Of a stretch of DNA of 64,000 bases, positions 34,630-43,600 are shown one piece after another. Each line of letters opens with the position of its first letter. Positions within the stretch are counted from its first letter, which is position 1. Source of the stretch: JAWXBA01 sp048499805 (GTDB lineage: Bacteria > Gemmatimonadota > Gemmatimonadetes > Gemmatimonadales > GWC2-71-9); the NCBI GenBank assembly GCA_048499805.1, contig JASNZF010000001.1, forward strand, positions 682,001-746,000. The letters are read 5' to 3'. The position numbers and the translations under genes are program-made. The notes below the pieces were generated by a model that did no database searches, was not told the origin of the DNA, and saw only the letters and a list, made by a program, of their open reading frames with translations.

Positions 34630-35596
34630 CGGCCAGGCCTCGCTGTTCCAGGAAGGCGCGCGCGGCCCCGTAGACCCCGGCGCTGTGGACCAGCTCGCCC
34701 GGGACGATGCGGCACGCCGCCACCGCGGGCTTGAAGGCGCGGCGCGCCACCTCCTGGCGGAGCGGACCGAAGAGGCCATCCCCGGCCAGGGTGACACCGC
34801 CACAGACCACCACCACCTCGGGGTTGAAGATGTTGAGGAGGTTGGCCACGCCGGCCCCGAGGTAGCGCGCCGTGTCGCGCACCACATCCCGGGCGGTGGG
34901 GTCGCCCTCGGCGGCGGCCTGGTAGACCTGCTGCGCCGTGATCGCCGCCGGGTCGAGCGCGGTGAGGGTCGACTCGGCGCCGGCCCGCAGCGCCTCCACC
35001 GCCCGGCGTGCGATGGCCGGGCCCGAGGCGTAGGCCTCCAAACAGCCCTCATTCCCGCAGGCACAGCGGCGTCCGTTGGCGTCGATGGTGATGTGTCCCA
35101 CCTCCCCCGCGACATCCGAGGCGCCGTGGTAGAGGCGGCCATCCACGATGATGCCCCCGCCCACCCCAGTCCCGAGGGTCACGCCGATGGCGTGGCGGGT
35201 GCCCTGGGCCGCACCGCGCCACCACTCGCCGAGGACGGCGCAGTTGGCGTCGTTGTCGAGGGCGGCGTCGAGGCCGAGCGGCCCCCCGACCCGGTCGCGG
35301 AGGGGCATGTCCACCCAGCCCAGGTTCGGGGTGAGGAGGACCACCCCCGCCGCGCGATCGAGCGGGCCCGGGGCGCCGATCCCGACTCCGAGGACCTGCC
35401 CCTCCGGATCGCCGGCCAGGGTGTCCGCGATGGCGGCGCGTCCGAGCGCGACGATCCGGTCCACTACCGCGTCGGGCCCCTCTTCAGGACGGGTCGGCTC
35501 GCTGCGGAAGCCCTGGAGGGCGTGCCCGTCGCGACGGGTGCAGCCGGCAACGATGTTGGTGCCGCCGAGGTCGATCCCGAGGACCCAGTCGCTCAC
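34622..35596 (-). CDS. ROK-family sugar kinase (glucokinase-like)
   Basis: This 324-residue protein has ATP-binding LGIDLGGTNI (about 6-15), the catalytic Asp in LDNDANCAVLGE (about 116), GTGVGGGI (about 145) and the ROK zinc motif CACGNEGCLE (about 187-196). There is no N-terminal helix-turn-helix, so it is a kinase and not a repressor, most like glucokinase. It starts with GTG at 35596 and is the first gene of the five-gene operon. Confidence 0.88.
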   Translation of the reverse strand: MSDWVLGIDLGGTNIVAGCTRRDGHALQGFRSEPTRPEEGPDAVVDRIVALGRAAIADTLAGDPEGQVLGVGIGAPGPLDRAAGVVLLTPNLGWVDMPLRDRVGGPLGLDAALDNDANCAVLGEWWRGAAQGTRHAIGVTLGTGVGGGIIVDGRLYHGASDVAGEVGHITIDANGRRCACGNEGCLEAYASGPAIARRAVEALRAGAESTLTALDPAAITAQQVYQAAAEGDPTARDVVRDTARYLGAGVANLLNIFNPEVVVVCGGVTLAGDGLFGPLRQEVARRAFKPAVAACRIVPGELVHSAGVYGAARAFLEQRGLADA

Positions 35597-35675
35597 CGCC
35601 GCGCCCCGGCTGGGCGGGGCGCGCGGCCCGGCCGAGGGGGTTGGTGTGCTCTCACCCGGCGGGCGTTAGCTTTCG

Positions 35676-36500
35676 ATGGATACAATGCTGATCTCCGTGG
35701 TCGTTTCAACCTACAACCAGCCGGCATGGTTGGAGAAGGTGCTCTGGGGACTCGCCGCCCAGGGCAACCGGGATTTCGAGGTCGTCATCGCCGACGACGG
35801 CTCCGACCAGGTCACCCGCGAGCTGGTGGACCGGCACCGCGACACCTGGGGCGGGGCGCTCCGCCACGAATGGCGCGAACATGCCGGCTTCGGCAAGTGC
35901 GCGATCCTGAACCAGGCCATCCGTGCGGCCCGGGGCGACTACCTGCTCTTCCTGGACGGCGACTGCATCCCCCGTTCCGACTTCGTGGCAGTCCACCGGC
36001 GGCTGGCTCGGCCAGGCCGGTTCCTCTCGGGCGGGGCCTTCCGCCTCCCACCCGCCACCAGCGCTGCCATCTCCCGGGAGGACATCGAGAGCGGCCGGGC
36101 CTGGCAGCCCGCATGGTTGCGGACGCATGGGGTGCCGCCCTCCCTTCGCCTCTCGCGCCTGGGGGCCGGCCCCCGGCTGGCCCGGCTCCTCGACCTCCTC
36201 ACCCCGACCGGCGCCACCTTCAACGGGGGCAACTCCTCGGCCTGGCGGTCCGACGTCCTGGCGGTCAACGGCTTCGACGAGCGCATGGGGCATGGCGGAC
36301 TCGACCGGGAATTCGGCGCCCGCCTGGCCAACGCCGGGCTCCGCGGCCTCCAGGTCCGCCACCGGGCCATTGTCGTGCACCTCGACCATCCCCGCGGGTA
36401 TCGCCAGGCCGAGACCGTCCGGCGCAATCGCGAGATCTGGACGGAAACGGAGCGCACCGGCCGGATCCGCGCCGTGGTGGGCCTCGACGCTCAGGGCTGA
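35676..36500 (+). CDS. Family 2 glycosyltransferase
   Basis: This 274-residue GT-A fold enzyme begins ISVVVSTYNQPAWLEKVL, with nucleotide-binding DDGS (about 41), the DxD motif LFLDGDCIPR (about 91), and a galactosyltransferase-type C-terminal motif FDERMGHGGLDREFGARL (about 205). It transfers a sugar to a glycan or lipid acceptor, probably in envelope polysaccharide synthesis. It converges on the second GT2 gene with a 10-bp overlap of the 3' ends; the two proteins are similar throughout. Confidence 0.85.
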   Translation: MDTMLISVVVSTYNQPAWLEKVLWGLAAQGNRDFEVVIADDGSDQVTRELVDRHRDTWGGALRHEWREHAGFGKCAILNQAIRAARGDYLLFLDGDCIPRSDFVAVHRRLARPGRFLSGGAFRLPPATSAAISREDIESGRAWQPAWLRTHGVPPSLRLSRLGAGPRLARLLDLLTPTGATFNGGNSSAWRSDVLAVNGFDERMGHGGLDREFGARLANAGLRGLQVRHRAIVVHLDHPRGYRQAETVRRNREIWTETERTGRIRAVVGLDAQG

Positions 36501-37327
36501 TCCGCTGCCGCAGGGGACAGGCCGCTGATTCCGCTGCGGGCCCGGGTGATTCCCCCCGCCCGCACCGCATGGCGGTGGGCGGTGTTCTGCCGGAATCCCG
36601 CTTCGTCCCGCCAGGGCCGTTCGTGCCAGAGGTGCACCGTCGGCGCCCGGAACCGGACCCGGACCGCACGGACCCCGAGGTTGTCGAGCCGGTCGCCGAT
36701 CTCCGCGTCCTGGCCACCGTAGCCCATCTGCATGTCGAATCCATCCACCGCCAGGAGGTCGGATCGCCAGGCCGACGCGTTGCCGCCGCGCCAGCGCGGC
36801 GGGGTCGGGGTGATCCGGTCCATCAGGGCGTTGAACCAGGGGCGGCGGCTGAAGCGCAGGCGGTGGCGGCCGGGACGGAAGCCCTGCCGCCGGAGCCATG
36901 CCAGGTCGGTGGCCAGTCCGGCCCGGACCACCGCGGGGGTGATCGCGGCGCTGACCGCCTCGGGGAGCCGGACGGTCATGCCGGCCAGGTAGTGTCCGGG
37001 CCGGGCGAGGCGGCGGTGGGTGGCCACGAAGTCGTCGCGGGGGATCAGGTCGCCGTCGGTGAAGATCAGGTACGGCTCGTCGCAGGCCAGGATGGCACGG
37101 TTGAGGATTTCGCTCTTCCGGAACCCGCGATCGGGATGCCAGACGTGGGCAATGGCGAGCCCGGTCTCGGCCCGCACCCGCGCCACCACCTCGGCGGTCT
37201 CGGGGCCCGAGCCATCGTCCGCCACGACGACCCGGAACGCGGTGTCGCGCTGCCCCGCGAAGCCGAGCAGCGCCAGTTCCAGCGCTTCGGGCCAATTGTA
37301 GGTGGCGATGATGACCGCCGCCTGCAT
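36491..37327 (-). CDS. Family 2 glycosyltransferase (paralogue of the facing gene)
   Basis: The protein has 278 residues with AVIIATYNWPEALELAL, DDGS (about 39), the DxD motif IFTDGDLIPRDDF (about 89) and FDMQMGYGGQDAEIGDRL (about 205). Its motif order and lengths match the protein encoded at 35676-36500, pointing to an old duplication with inversion. It lies 4 bp after lepA's stop in the same direction, so it may be read with lepA. Confidence 0.85.
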   Translation of the reverse strand: MQAAVIIATYNWPEALELALLGFAGQRDTAFRVVVADDGSGPETAEVVARVRAETGLAIAHVWHPDRGFRKSEILNRAILACDEPYLIFTDGDLIPRDDFVATHRRLARPGHYLAGMTVRLPEAVSAAITPAVVRAGLATDLAWLRRQGFRPGRHRLRFSRRPWFNALMDRITPTPPRWRGGNASAWRSDLLAVDGFDMQMGYGGQDAEIGDRLDNLGVRAVRVRFRAPTVHLWHERPWRDEAGFRQNTAHRHAVRAGGITRARSGISGLSPAAADQP

Positions 37328-37331
37328 GGGG

Positions 37332-39134
37332 TCAGTCCCCGACCTGCAGCACCGCCAGGAAGGCCTCCTGGGGGATCTCCACCTGGCCCACCTGCTTCAT
37401 CCGCTTCTTGCCCTCCTTCTGCTTCTCCAGGAGCTTCCGCTTCCGGGTGATGTCGCCGCCGTAGCACTTGGCGAGGACGTCCTTGCGGAGGGCGGAGATC
37501 GTCTCGCGGGCGATGATCTTCTGGCCGATGGCCGCCTGCAGGATCACCTGGAAGAGCTGCCGGGGGATCAGTTCCTTGAGCTTCTCGGCGACCTTCCGGC
37601 CCCAGACGTTGGCCTTGTCCTTGTGGATGATCACGCTGAAGGCGTCCACGGGGTCGCCGTTGATCAGCATGTCGAGCTTGACGAGGTCCGAGGGCCGGTA
37701 GCCGGCCAGCTCGTAGTCGAGCGAGGCGTAGCCCTTGCTGAGCGACTTGAGCCGGTCGTAGAAGTCGAGCACGATCTCGCCGAGGGGGAACTCGAACTGG
37801 AACTCCACCCGGGCGGTGTCGATGTAGTGCATCCCGAGGTAGACCCCGCGCCGCTCCTGGCCCAGGCTCATGATCCCGCCGATGTAGTCGGTGGGCGACA
37901 TGATCCGCGCCTTGACGTAGGGTTCCTCGATCCGCTCGATCCCGGACGGATCGGGCAGCCGGGTGGGATTCTCGACCAGCACCATCTCGCCGTCGGTGGT
38001 GTAGACATGGTACTCCACCGTGGGGACGGTGGTGATCAGGTCGAGGTCGAACTCGCGCTCGAGGCGCTCCTGCACGATTTCGAGGTGGAGCAGGCCCAGG
38101 AACCCGACCCGGAAGCCGAAGCCGAGCGCGGTCGAGGACTCGGGCTCGTAGTTGAGGCTGGCGTCGTTGAGGCGCAGCTTCTCGAGCGCGTCGCGGAGCT
38201 GCTCGTACTGGTCGGTGGTGGTCGGGTAGATCCCCGCGAAGACCATCGAGGTCACGTCGCGATAGCCGGGCAGCAGCTCGGTGGCGCGGTGGTTGGCATC
38301 GAGCACGGTGTCGCCGGTGCGGGCGTCGCGCACGTTGCGGAGGTTGGCCGCGACGTAGCCGACCTCGCCGGCCTCGAGCACCTCGGATTCCCGCCGGCCG
38401 AGCTGGAGGTAGCCCACCTCCTCGACGTCATAGACGTCCTCGGGATGGGCGCCGAAGACGATCTTCATCCCGGGGCGGATGGCCCCGTCGACCACGCGGA
38501 CGCTGAGGATGGCGCCGCGGTAGCGGTCGTAGTAGGTGTCGAAGATCAGCGCCCGGAGCGGGGCGTCGTCGCGGCCCCGGGGGTGGGGGACCCGGCGCAC
38601 GATCTCCTCGAGCAGCGCGGGGACCCCGGTCCCCTCCTTGGCCGAGACGGAGAGGATCTCCTCGCGCTTGGAACCGATCAGGTCCATGATCTCCTGGGCG
38701 CGCTGCTCGGGCTCGGCCCCCGGGAGGTCGATCTTGTTGAGGACCGGGATGATCTCGAGGCCCGCGTCGAGCGCCAGGAAGAGGTTGCTGAGCGTCTGGG
38801 CCTGGATCCCCTGGGAGGCATCGACCACCAGGACGGCACCCTCGCAGGCGGCCAGCGAGCGGCTCACCTCGTAGGTGAAGTCCACGTGCCCCGGCGTGTC
38901 GATCAGGTTGAGCTCATACTCCACCCCGTCGGCCGCGGTGTAGAGCATCCGGACGGCGTTGAGCTTGATGGTGATCCCGCGCTCGCGCTCGAGGTCCATG
39001 GTGTCCAGCAGCTGCTCGCGCATCTGCCGTTTCTCGACCGCCCCGGTGGTCTCGATCAGCCGGTCGGCGAGGGTGGACTTGCCATGGTCGATGTGGGCGA
39101 CGATGCAGAAGTTTCGGATGGAGCGTTGGCGCAT
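37332..39134 (-). CDS. lepA: Elongation factor 4 (ribosomal back-translocase)
   Basis: This 600-residue translational GTPase has P-loop AHIDHGKST (about 14-22), switch II DTPGHVDF (about 80), NKID (about 130), and the LepA-specific C-terminal domain with RVLEAGEVGYV-like and CYGGDITRKRKLLEKQKEGKKRMK motifs. ATG at 39134 is preferred over an in-frame TTG two codons upstream. It remodels stalled ribosomes. Confidence 0.96.
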   Translation of the reverse strand: MRQRSIRNFCIVAHIDHGKSTLADRLIETTGAVEKRQMREQLLDTMDLERERGITIKLNAVRMLYTAADGVEYELNLIDTPGHVDFTYEVSRSLAACEGAVLVVDASQGIQAQTLSNLFLALDAGLEIIPVLNKIDLPGAEPEQRAQEIMDLIGSKREEILSVSAKEGTGVPALLEEIVRRVPHPRGRDDAPLRALIFDTYYDRYRGAILSVRVVDGAIRPGMKIVFGAHPEDVYDVEEVGYLQLGRRESEVLEAGEVGYVAANLRNVRDARTGDTVLDANHRATELLPGYRDVTSMVFAGIYPTTTDQYEQLRDALEKLRLNDASLNYEPESSTALGFGFRVGFLGLLHLEIVQERLEREFDLDLITTVPTVEYHVYTTDGEMVLVENPTRLPDPSGIERIEEPYVKARIMSPTDYIGGIMSLGQERRGVYLGMHYIDTARVEFQFEFPLGEIVLDFYDRLKSLSKGYASLDYELAGYRPSDLVKLDMLINGDPVDAFSVIIHKDKANVWGRKVAEKLKELIPRQLFQVILQAAIGQKIIARETISALRKDVLAKCYGGDITRKRKLLEKQKEGKKRMKQVGQVEIPQEAFLAVLQVGD

Positions 39135-39147
39135 GCGCAAATATAGG

Positions 39148-39290
39148 GGGGTCGGCGGGTCGGCGGGTCAGGGCCGCCGCGGGTCAGGGGGCTGCACCCC
39201 CGCAACGGTGACGCCGCGGGGGCGCTGGGCGAGGCGGCTCGCCCCAGGCCTACCGACCCGCGGACCCGCGGACCCGCCGACCCGCTATCT
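39148..39290. repeat. Inverted octamer arrays between lepA and the EamA gene
   Basis: About 39148-39172 holds three units of CGGGTCGG, and 39257-39290 four units of the reverse complement (CGACCCG/CGGACCCG). Between them is a GC-rich core. The two arms can pair as a long imperfect hairpin in the divergent promoter region. The same 8-bp word recurs at 41380-41430. Confidence 0.7.
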
Positions 39291-39301
39291 TTTCACCGCT
39301 G

Positions 39302-40240
39302 ATGACCACGCCCCCTGCCGTCACCCGTGCCCTCCCCGCCATTCCGGTCATGCTCCTGGTGACCCTGATCTGGGGCGGCAACTTCACGGTCAGCAAGTAC
39401 GCCCTGACCCAGCTGCCGGTCCTGCCGTTCAGCGCCATCCGGTTCACGCTGGCCGCGATCTGCCTGTGGGTCATCGTCCGGATGGTCGAGGCGCCGGCCC
39501 GGACGCCGCGCCCGGTGCTCTGGAGGCTTGTCGGCCTCGGGATCGTCGGGAACACGATCTACCAGGTCGCGTTCATGACCGGCCTGACGATGACCACCGC
39601 CACCAACAGCTCCCTGCTGGTTGCCAGCACGCCGATGGCGGTGATCGTCCTGGGCCGCCTCCTCGGGGTCGAGCGCCCCACCCGCGCGATGTGGGGGGCG
39701 GTGGGGCTGGGCACCGCCGGGGTGGTGCTGGTCGTGCTCAGCAAGGGGGGCGGGGCCGACTTCGGGGGCGCCACGATCCTGGGCGACCTGCTGACCTTTG
39801 CCGCCGTGCTCTGCTGGGCGGTGTTCACCATCGGCATCCGCGCGCTGCAGACCGACATCTCCCCGCTTCGCCTGACCGCGATCACGGCCACTGCGGGGGT
39901 CCCCGGGCTGCTGCTGCTCGCGCTGCCCGAGCTCCGCGTCCTCCCCTGGGGGGAACTCCGCTGGGAGCTCTGGGCCGCGGTGGCCTACGCGTCGCTGCTC
40001 TCGGTGGTGATGGCGTACATCCTCTGGAACGCGATGGTGCGGCAGGTGGGCAGCGCCCGCACCGCCCTGCTCGGCATGATGGTCCCGCTCTGGGCCGTGC
40101 TGATTGCCTCGCTCGCCCTGGGCGAACGGCCGACCACCCTACAGGTCGTGGGAGCGGCGTGCATCATCGGGAGCGTCTTCGTGAGCCGGATGGGCCAGTC
40201 GGCACCGGTCCTGGCCCGGGAAGACGAAGCCGCCTGCTGA
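39302..40240 (+). CDS. EamA/DMT-family transporter
   Basis: This 312-residue protein has ten predicted membrane helices in two EamA halves (about 15-145 and 155-290). The motif LIWGGNFTVSKYAL near the N-terminus and the repeat-end pattern LGERPTTLQVVGAACIIGSV are typical of drug/metabolite exporters. The substrate is unknown. It is followed closely by the alcohol dehydrogenase gene on the same strand (16 bp), which suggests a shared transcript. Confidence 0.88.
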   Translation: MTTPPAVTRALPAIPVMLLVTLIWGGNFTVSKYALTQLPVLPFSAIRFTLAAICLWVIVRMVEAPARTPRPVLWRLVGLGIVGNTIYQVAFMTGLTMTTATNSSLLVASTPMAVIVLGRLLGVERPTRAMWGAVGLGTAGVVLVVLSKGGGADFGGATILGDLLTFAAVLCWAVFTIGIRALQTDISPLRLTAITATAGVPGLLLLALPELRVLPWGELRWELWAAVAYASLLSVVMAYILWNAMVRQVGSARTALLGMMVPLWAVLIASLALGERPTTLQVVGAACIIGSVFVSRMGQSAPVLAREDEAAC

Positions 40241-40256
40241 TGGCATGGCGCCGGCC

Positions 40257-41342
40257 ATGAACGGCCCCGGATCGCCCGGCCGCCGGATGCCTCCCACGCG
40301 TGTCGCGGCCTGGGCCGCCTTCTCGGCCGACACCCCCCTCGCCCCGCACCTCATCGCGAGGCGCGAGTGCGGCCCCACCGACGTGGCCATCGCCATCCTG
40401 CACTGCGGGGTCTGTCACTCCGACCTGCACACCGTCCGGAGCGAGTGGGGGACGGTCACCTACCCCTGCGTGCCCGGCCACGAGATCATCGGCCGGGTGA
40501 CGGCGGTCGGGCCCGACGTCACGCGCTTCGCGGTGGGAGAGCTGGTTGGCGTCGGGTGCCTGGTGGACTCCTGCCGGCGCTGCGCCTCCTGCCGCGAGCA
40601 CCTGGAGCAGTACTGCACCGGGGGTGCGACGGCCACCTACAACTCGCCCGATCCCCACCTCGGCGGGGTGACCTTGGGAGGGTACTCCGAGGCCATCACC
40701 GTGGAGGAGCGGTTCGTCCTTCGGGTGCCGGCACACCTGGATCCCGCGGCGGCGGCCCCGCTGCTCTGCGCCGGCATCACGACCTGGTCGCCACTGTGCA
40801 CCTGGGGCGCCGGCCCCGGTACGCGGGTCGGGGTGGTGGGGCTGGGCGGGGTGGGGCACATGGGGGTCCAGCTGGCCGCCGCACTGGGCGCCGAGGTCAC
40901 GGTATTCACGACCTCCCGAGCCAAGGCGGCGGACGCCCGGCGCCTCGGCGCCAGCGCGGTCGTCGCGAGCACCGATCGAGACGCGATGCGGGCCCACGCC
41001 AATCGCCTCGACCTCATCCTCGACACCGTCTCCGTTCCCCACGACCTCGATCCCCTGATGCGCACCCTGGACCGGGACGGCACCCTGGTGCTGCTCGGGA
41101 TCCCGCCCACTCAACATCCCCCCATCGGCGTCCGCCGCCTGGTGCTCGGCCGGCGCCGACTGGCCGGCTCGCTGATCGGCGGCCTCCAGGAGACCCAGGA
41201 GATGCTCGATTTCTGCGGGAGTCACGGCATTGTCTCGGAGATCGAGCCGATCCCGATCCAGCAGGTCAACCTGGCCTACGAACGCATGCTCCGGGGCGAT
41301 GTCCGTTACCGGTTTGTGATCGACATGGCGAGCCTGCGGTAG
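40257..41342 (+). CDS. Zinc-dependent alcohol dehydrogenase (YahK/CAD type)
   Basis: This 361-residue protein (a start at 40245 adds four residues) has catalytic zinc ligands in HCGVCHSDLH and GHEIIG, structural zinc Cys in SCRRCASCREHLEQYC, and the NADP fold GLGGVGHMGVQLA (about 195). It matches the YahK/cinnamyl alcohol dehydrogenase group that reduces aldehydes with NADPH. It follows the EamA exporter gene by 16 bp. Confidence 0.9.
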   Translation: MNGPGSPGRRMPPTRVAAWAAFSADTPLAPHLIARRECGPTDVAIAILHCGVCHSDLHTVRSEWGTVTYPCVPGHEIIGRVTAVGPDVTRFAVGELVGVGCLVDSCRRCASCREHLEQYCTGGATATYNSPDPHLGGVTLGGYSEAITVEERFVLRVPAHLDPAAAAPLLCAGITTWSPLCTWGAGPGTRVGVVGLGGVGHMGVQLAAALGAEVTVFTTSRAKAADARRLGASAVVASTDRDAMRAHANRLDLILDTVSVPHDLDPLMRTLDRDGTLVLLGIPPTQHPPIGVRRLVLGRRRLAGSLIGGLQETQEMLDFCGSHGIVSEIEPIPIQQVNLAYERMLRGDVRYRFVIDMASLR

Positions 41343-41440
41343 GGGGCAGGGGGGCAGGGGGCTGCGGGTCAGGGGGTCGGCGGGTCAGAGGGTCGGCGGG
41401 TCAGGGGGGCCGCGGGGCCGCGGGTCAGCGGGTCGGGGGG
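41343..41440. repeat. G-rich octamer repeats after the dehydrogenase gene
   Basis: Repeated GGGTCAG and GGGTCGGC words on the plus strand match the repeats near lepA (39.15 kb). They occupy the first part of a convergent intergenic region. They are degenerate, without clear array boundaries. Confidence 0.6.
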
Positions 41441-41529
41441 CGGTCAGTTCTCGAGGGGGGGCACCTGGGAGCGGTGCAATAGAAAAGGGGGCCCGTGAGC
41501 CCCCTCCCTTTCCGACCCCGACCTGATCC

Positions 41530-41598
41530 CTCTCACCTCTCACCTCTCACCTCTCACCTCTTACTTCTTACCTCTTACCTCTCACTTCTCACTTCTCG
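41530..41598. repeat. Heptamer array (reverse complement of the GTAAGAG type)
   Basis: About nine 7-bp units CTCTCAC / CTCTTAC / TTCTTAC; the reverse complement reads GTGAGAG / GTAAGAG / GTAAGAA. This is the same repeat family as 21096-21210, 20 kb away in the other orientation. It too lies between convergent genes. Confidence 0.85.
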
Positions 41599-41609
41599 CT
41601 CCGAACTCC

Positions 41610-41966
41610 CTACCCCGCACTCTCCAGCTCCTCGAGCCGCGCCATGGCCCGGCGCAGGTGGGGGATCACGATGCTTCCCCCCACGACCAGCCCGATCGAG
41701 AAGATCTCGAGGAACTCCTCGCGGGTGACGCCCTCCTCCTTGCACCGGACCACGTGGTAGGTGATGCAGTCGTCGCAGCGCAGCACCATCGACGACACCA
41801 GGCCGAGCATCTCCTTGGTCTTGACGCCGAGGGCGCCGGCTTCATAGGCCCGGCCATCGAGGGCGAAGAACCGGTTGACCGTCAGGTTGCCGGCACCGAG
41901 GATGACCTCGTTCATCTGCTCGCGGAAGGCCCGGAATTCCGCGAGCGTGGTGGTGGCCTCGCTCAC
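41610..41966 (-). CDS. Carboxymuconolactone decarboxylase / AhpD-like protein
   Basis: This 118-residue protein starts at a GTG overlapping the M28 peptidase stop (GTGA). The helical CMD fold carries the redox motif CDDCITYH (about 63-70), as in AhpD-like alkylhydroperoxidases, so a role in peroxide or thiol chemistry is more likely than decarboxylation. Motifs GVTREEFLEIFSIGLVVGG are typical. It probably works downstream of the peptidase transcript. Confidence 0.8.
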   Translation of the reverse strand: MSEATTTLAEFRAFREQMNEVILGAGNLTVNRFFALDGRAYEAGALGVKTKEMLGLVSSMVLRCDDCITYHVVRCKEEGVTREEFLEIFSIGLVVGGSIVIPHLRRAMARLEELESAG

Positions 41967-43531
41967 GGGACCGTCTTTTCGACGTAGCGATCGTAGCTCT
42001 CCTGGACCCACTTGGGCCGTGCCGCCCGGTTGGCGATCTCGGTGCCGAGGAAGAAGCCGAGCCGCGCGATCCGGCTCATCTTCTCGTAGTCGATCTTGTC
42101 GGGCGAATCCGAGACCCGGTGGTAGTCGGCGTGGGTGCCGTTGAAGAAGAACAGGATGGGGACGCCCTTGCGGGCGAAATTGAAGTGGTCGGAGCGCCCG
42201 TAGAAGTTCTGCTCCGGCCAGATGTCGTCGATCGTGGCCATCCCCAGCTCGGGGTGGGCGCTGGTCACCGCGTTGAGGGTCTGGCCGAGGTCGGAGTGCT
42301 CCTTGCCGATCACCACGACGGTGTCGGTCCAGTTGCGGCCGATCATGTCCATGTTGATGTTGGCGACCATCTGGCCGACCGGCACCGGCGGGTTGGCGGC
42401 GAAGTAGGCCGAGCCCCAGAGGCCCTTCTCCTCGCCGCTGACGGTGACGAAGATCATCGAGCGCTTGGGACGCGCCCCCGGCTGGGCGAAGGCGCGCGCC
42501 AGGGCCACGATGCCGATCGTTCCCGAGGCGTCGTCGTCGGCGCCATTGAAGATCGAGTCGGCCGGGGTGCCGCCCGATCCGACGTGGTCCATGTGGGCGG
42601 AGAAGACCACGTACTCATTCTTGAGGACGGGGTCGGTGCCCTCGAGGATGCCGACGGTGTTCGGGGCCGAGGTGCGCGTCACCACGCGCCGCAGTTCCAC
42701 GGTGCCGGTCCACTCGGGCATCTCCTGCGCGAGGAACGCCGGGGACTGGCGGGCTGCCGCCAGCTGGGCGCCCGCCTCGGCGAACTGCGCCGTGATCGCC
42801 GCCTCGGGCACCTCGAGCACCAGCAACCCGCCGGTCGCGGTGGTGGCGCTGTCCCGGCTCACCGACGGGCGGGACTGGGCGGCCACCGACCGGGCGAAGG
42901 CGGCCTGGTCGGCGCGGTTGGACACCAGCACGAGCGCGGCGGCTCCGCCGCGCGACAGTGCCCGGATGGCGGCCTGGGCACCGGCGGGATAGGTCCCGGT
43001 CGGCATCTCCGCCGCCCAGACCACGATCTTCCCGCGCATCGGCGCCCCGGCCAGCGCGACGGTGTCGGCGGGTCCCGCGACCAGCACCACGGTGCCGGTC
43101 GTGGCGGGCGTGGCACCGCCGAAGCGGCGCAGCACATCGCTCGCGAACGAGAAGCTGAGGGTCGGTCCACCCATCATGGTGAATTCCAGCCGCGACTGGC
43201 CCGCGACCGTGGTGCTCAGGAAGAGCGGGTACCGCTGTTCCCAGCTCCCGTTGGGGCCGCCCGGACGGAGCCCGGCCTTCCGGAACTCCGAGGCGATGTA
43301 GGCCGCCGTCAGGTCCAGCCCCCGGCTGGGGGTGTCGCGTCCCAGCATCGAGTCGTGGGCGATCGTATAGACCCCCTGGCGCAGGTAGTCCACCGAGATC
43401 GTCTCGGCGGCCCGGCGGACCGCCGCGCTGGGTTGGACATAGCTGCCTGCTGCGGGGGACTGGGCTGCCACCGGGGCCGCGGTCGCAATGATCGCGGCCA
43501 GGAGTCCGAGGCGGGATGGTGATGCTCTCAT
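41963..43531 (-). CDS. Secreted M28-family zinc peptidase with PA domain
   Basis: The protein has 522 residues: signal peptide about 1-23 (ending PVAAQ), a PA-type insert (about 130-280), and a catalytic M28 domain. Zinc and catalytic residues lie in FSAHMDHVG (about 320), NGADDDASG (about 340), SGEEKGLWGS (about 372), NMDMIGR (about 397) and a final His in NGTHADYHRVSDSPD (about 475). It is an aminopeptidase or carboxypeptidase working in the periplasm or outside. The CMD gene overlaps it by 4 bp. Confidence 0.9.
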   Translation of the reverse strand: MRASPSRLGLLAAIIATAAPVAAQSPAAGSYVQPSAAVRRAAETISVDYLRQGVYTIAHDSMLGRDTPSRGLDLTAAYIASEFRKAGLRPGGPNGSWEQRYPLFLSTTVAGQSRLEFTMMGGPTLSFSFASDVLRRFGGATPATTGTVVLVAGPADTVALAGAPMRGKIVVWAAEMPTGTYPAGAQAAIRALSRGGAAALVLVSNRADQAAFARSVAAQSRPSVSRDSATTATGGLLVLEVPEAAITAQFAEAGAQLAAARQSPAFLAQEMPEWTGTVELRRVVTRTSAPNTVGILEGTDPVLKNEYVVFSAHMDHVGSGGTPADSIFNGADDDASGTIGIVALARAFAQPGARPKRSMIFVTVSGEEKGLWGSAYFAANPPVPVGQMVANINMDMIGRNWTDTVVVIGKEHSDLGQTLNAVTSAHPELGMATIDDIWPEQNFYGRSDHFNFARKGVPILFFFNGTHADYHRVSDSPDKIDYEKMSRIARLGFFLGTEIANRAARPKWVQESYDRYVEKTVP

Positions 43532-43600
43532 CGGTACGGGTCCGGTTGGGGGATGAACTGTCGCGCCACGCCCGTTGGGCGTCGCCCCAATCTACCCGAA

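Noticed and set aside
37302..39146. Open frame of 614 codons opposite lepA
   Set aside because: lepA is certain; the antisense frame has no family and arises from strong third-position GC.
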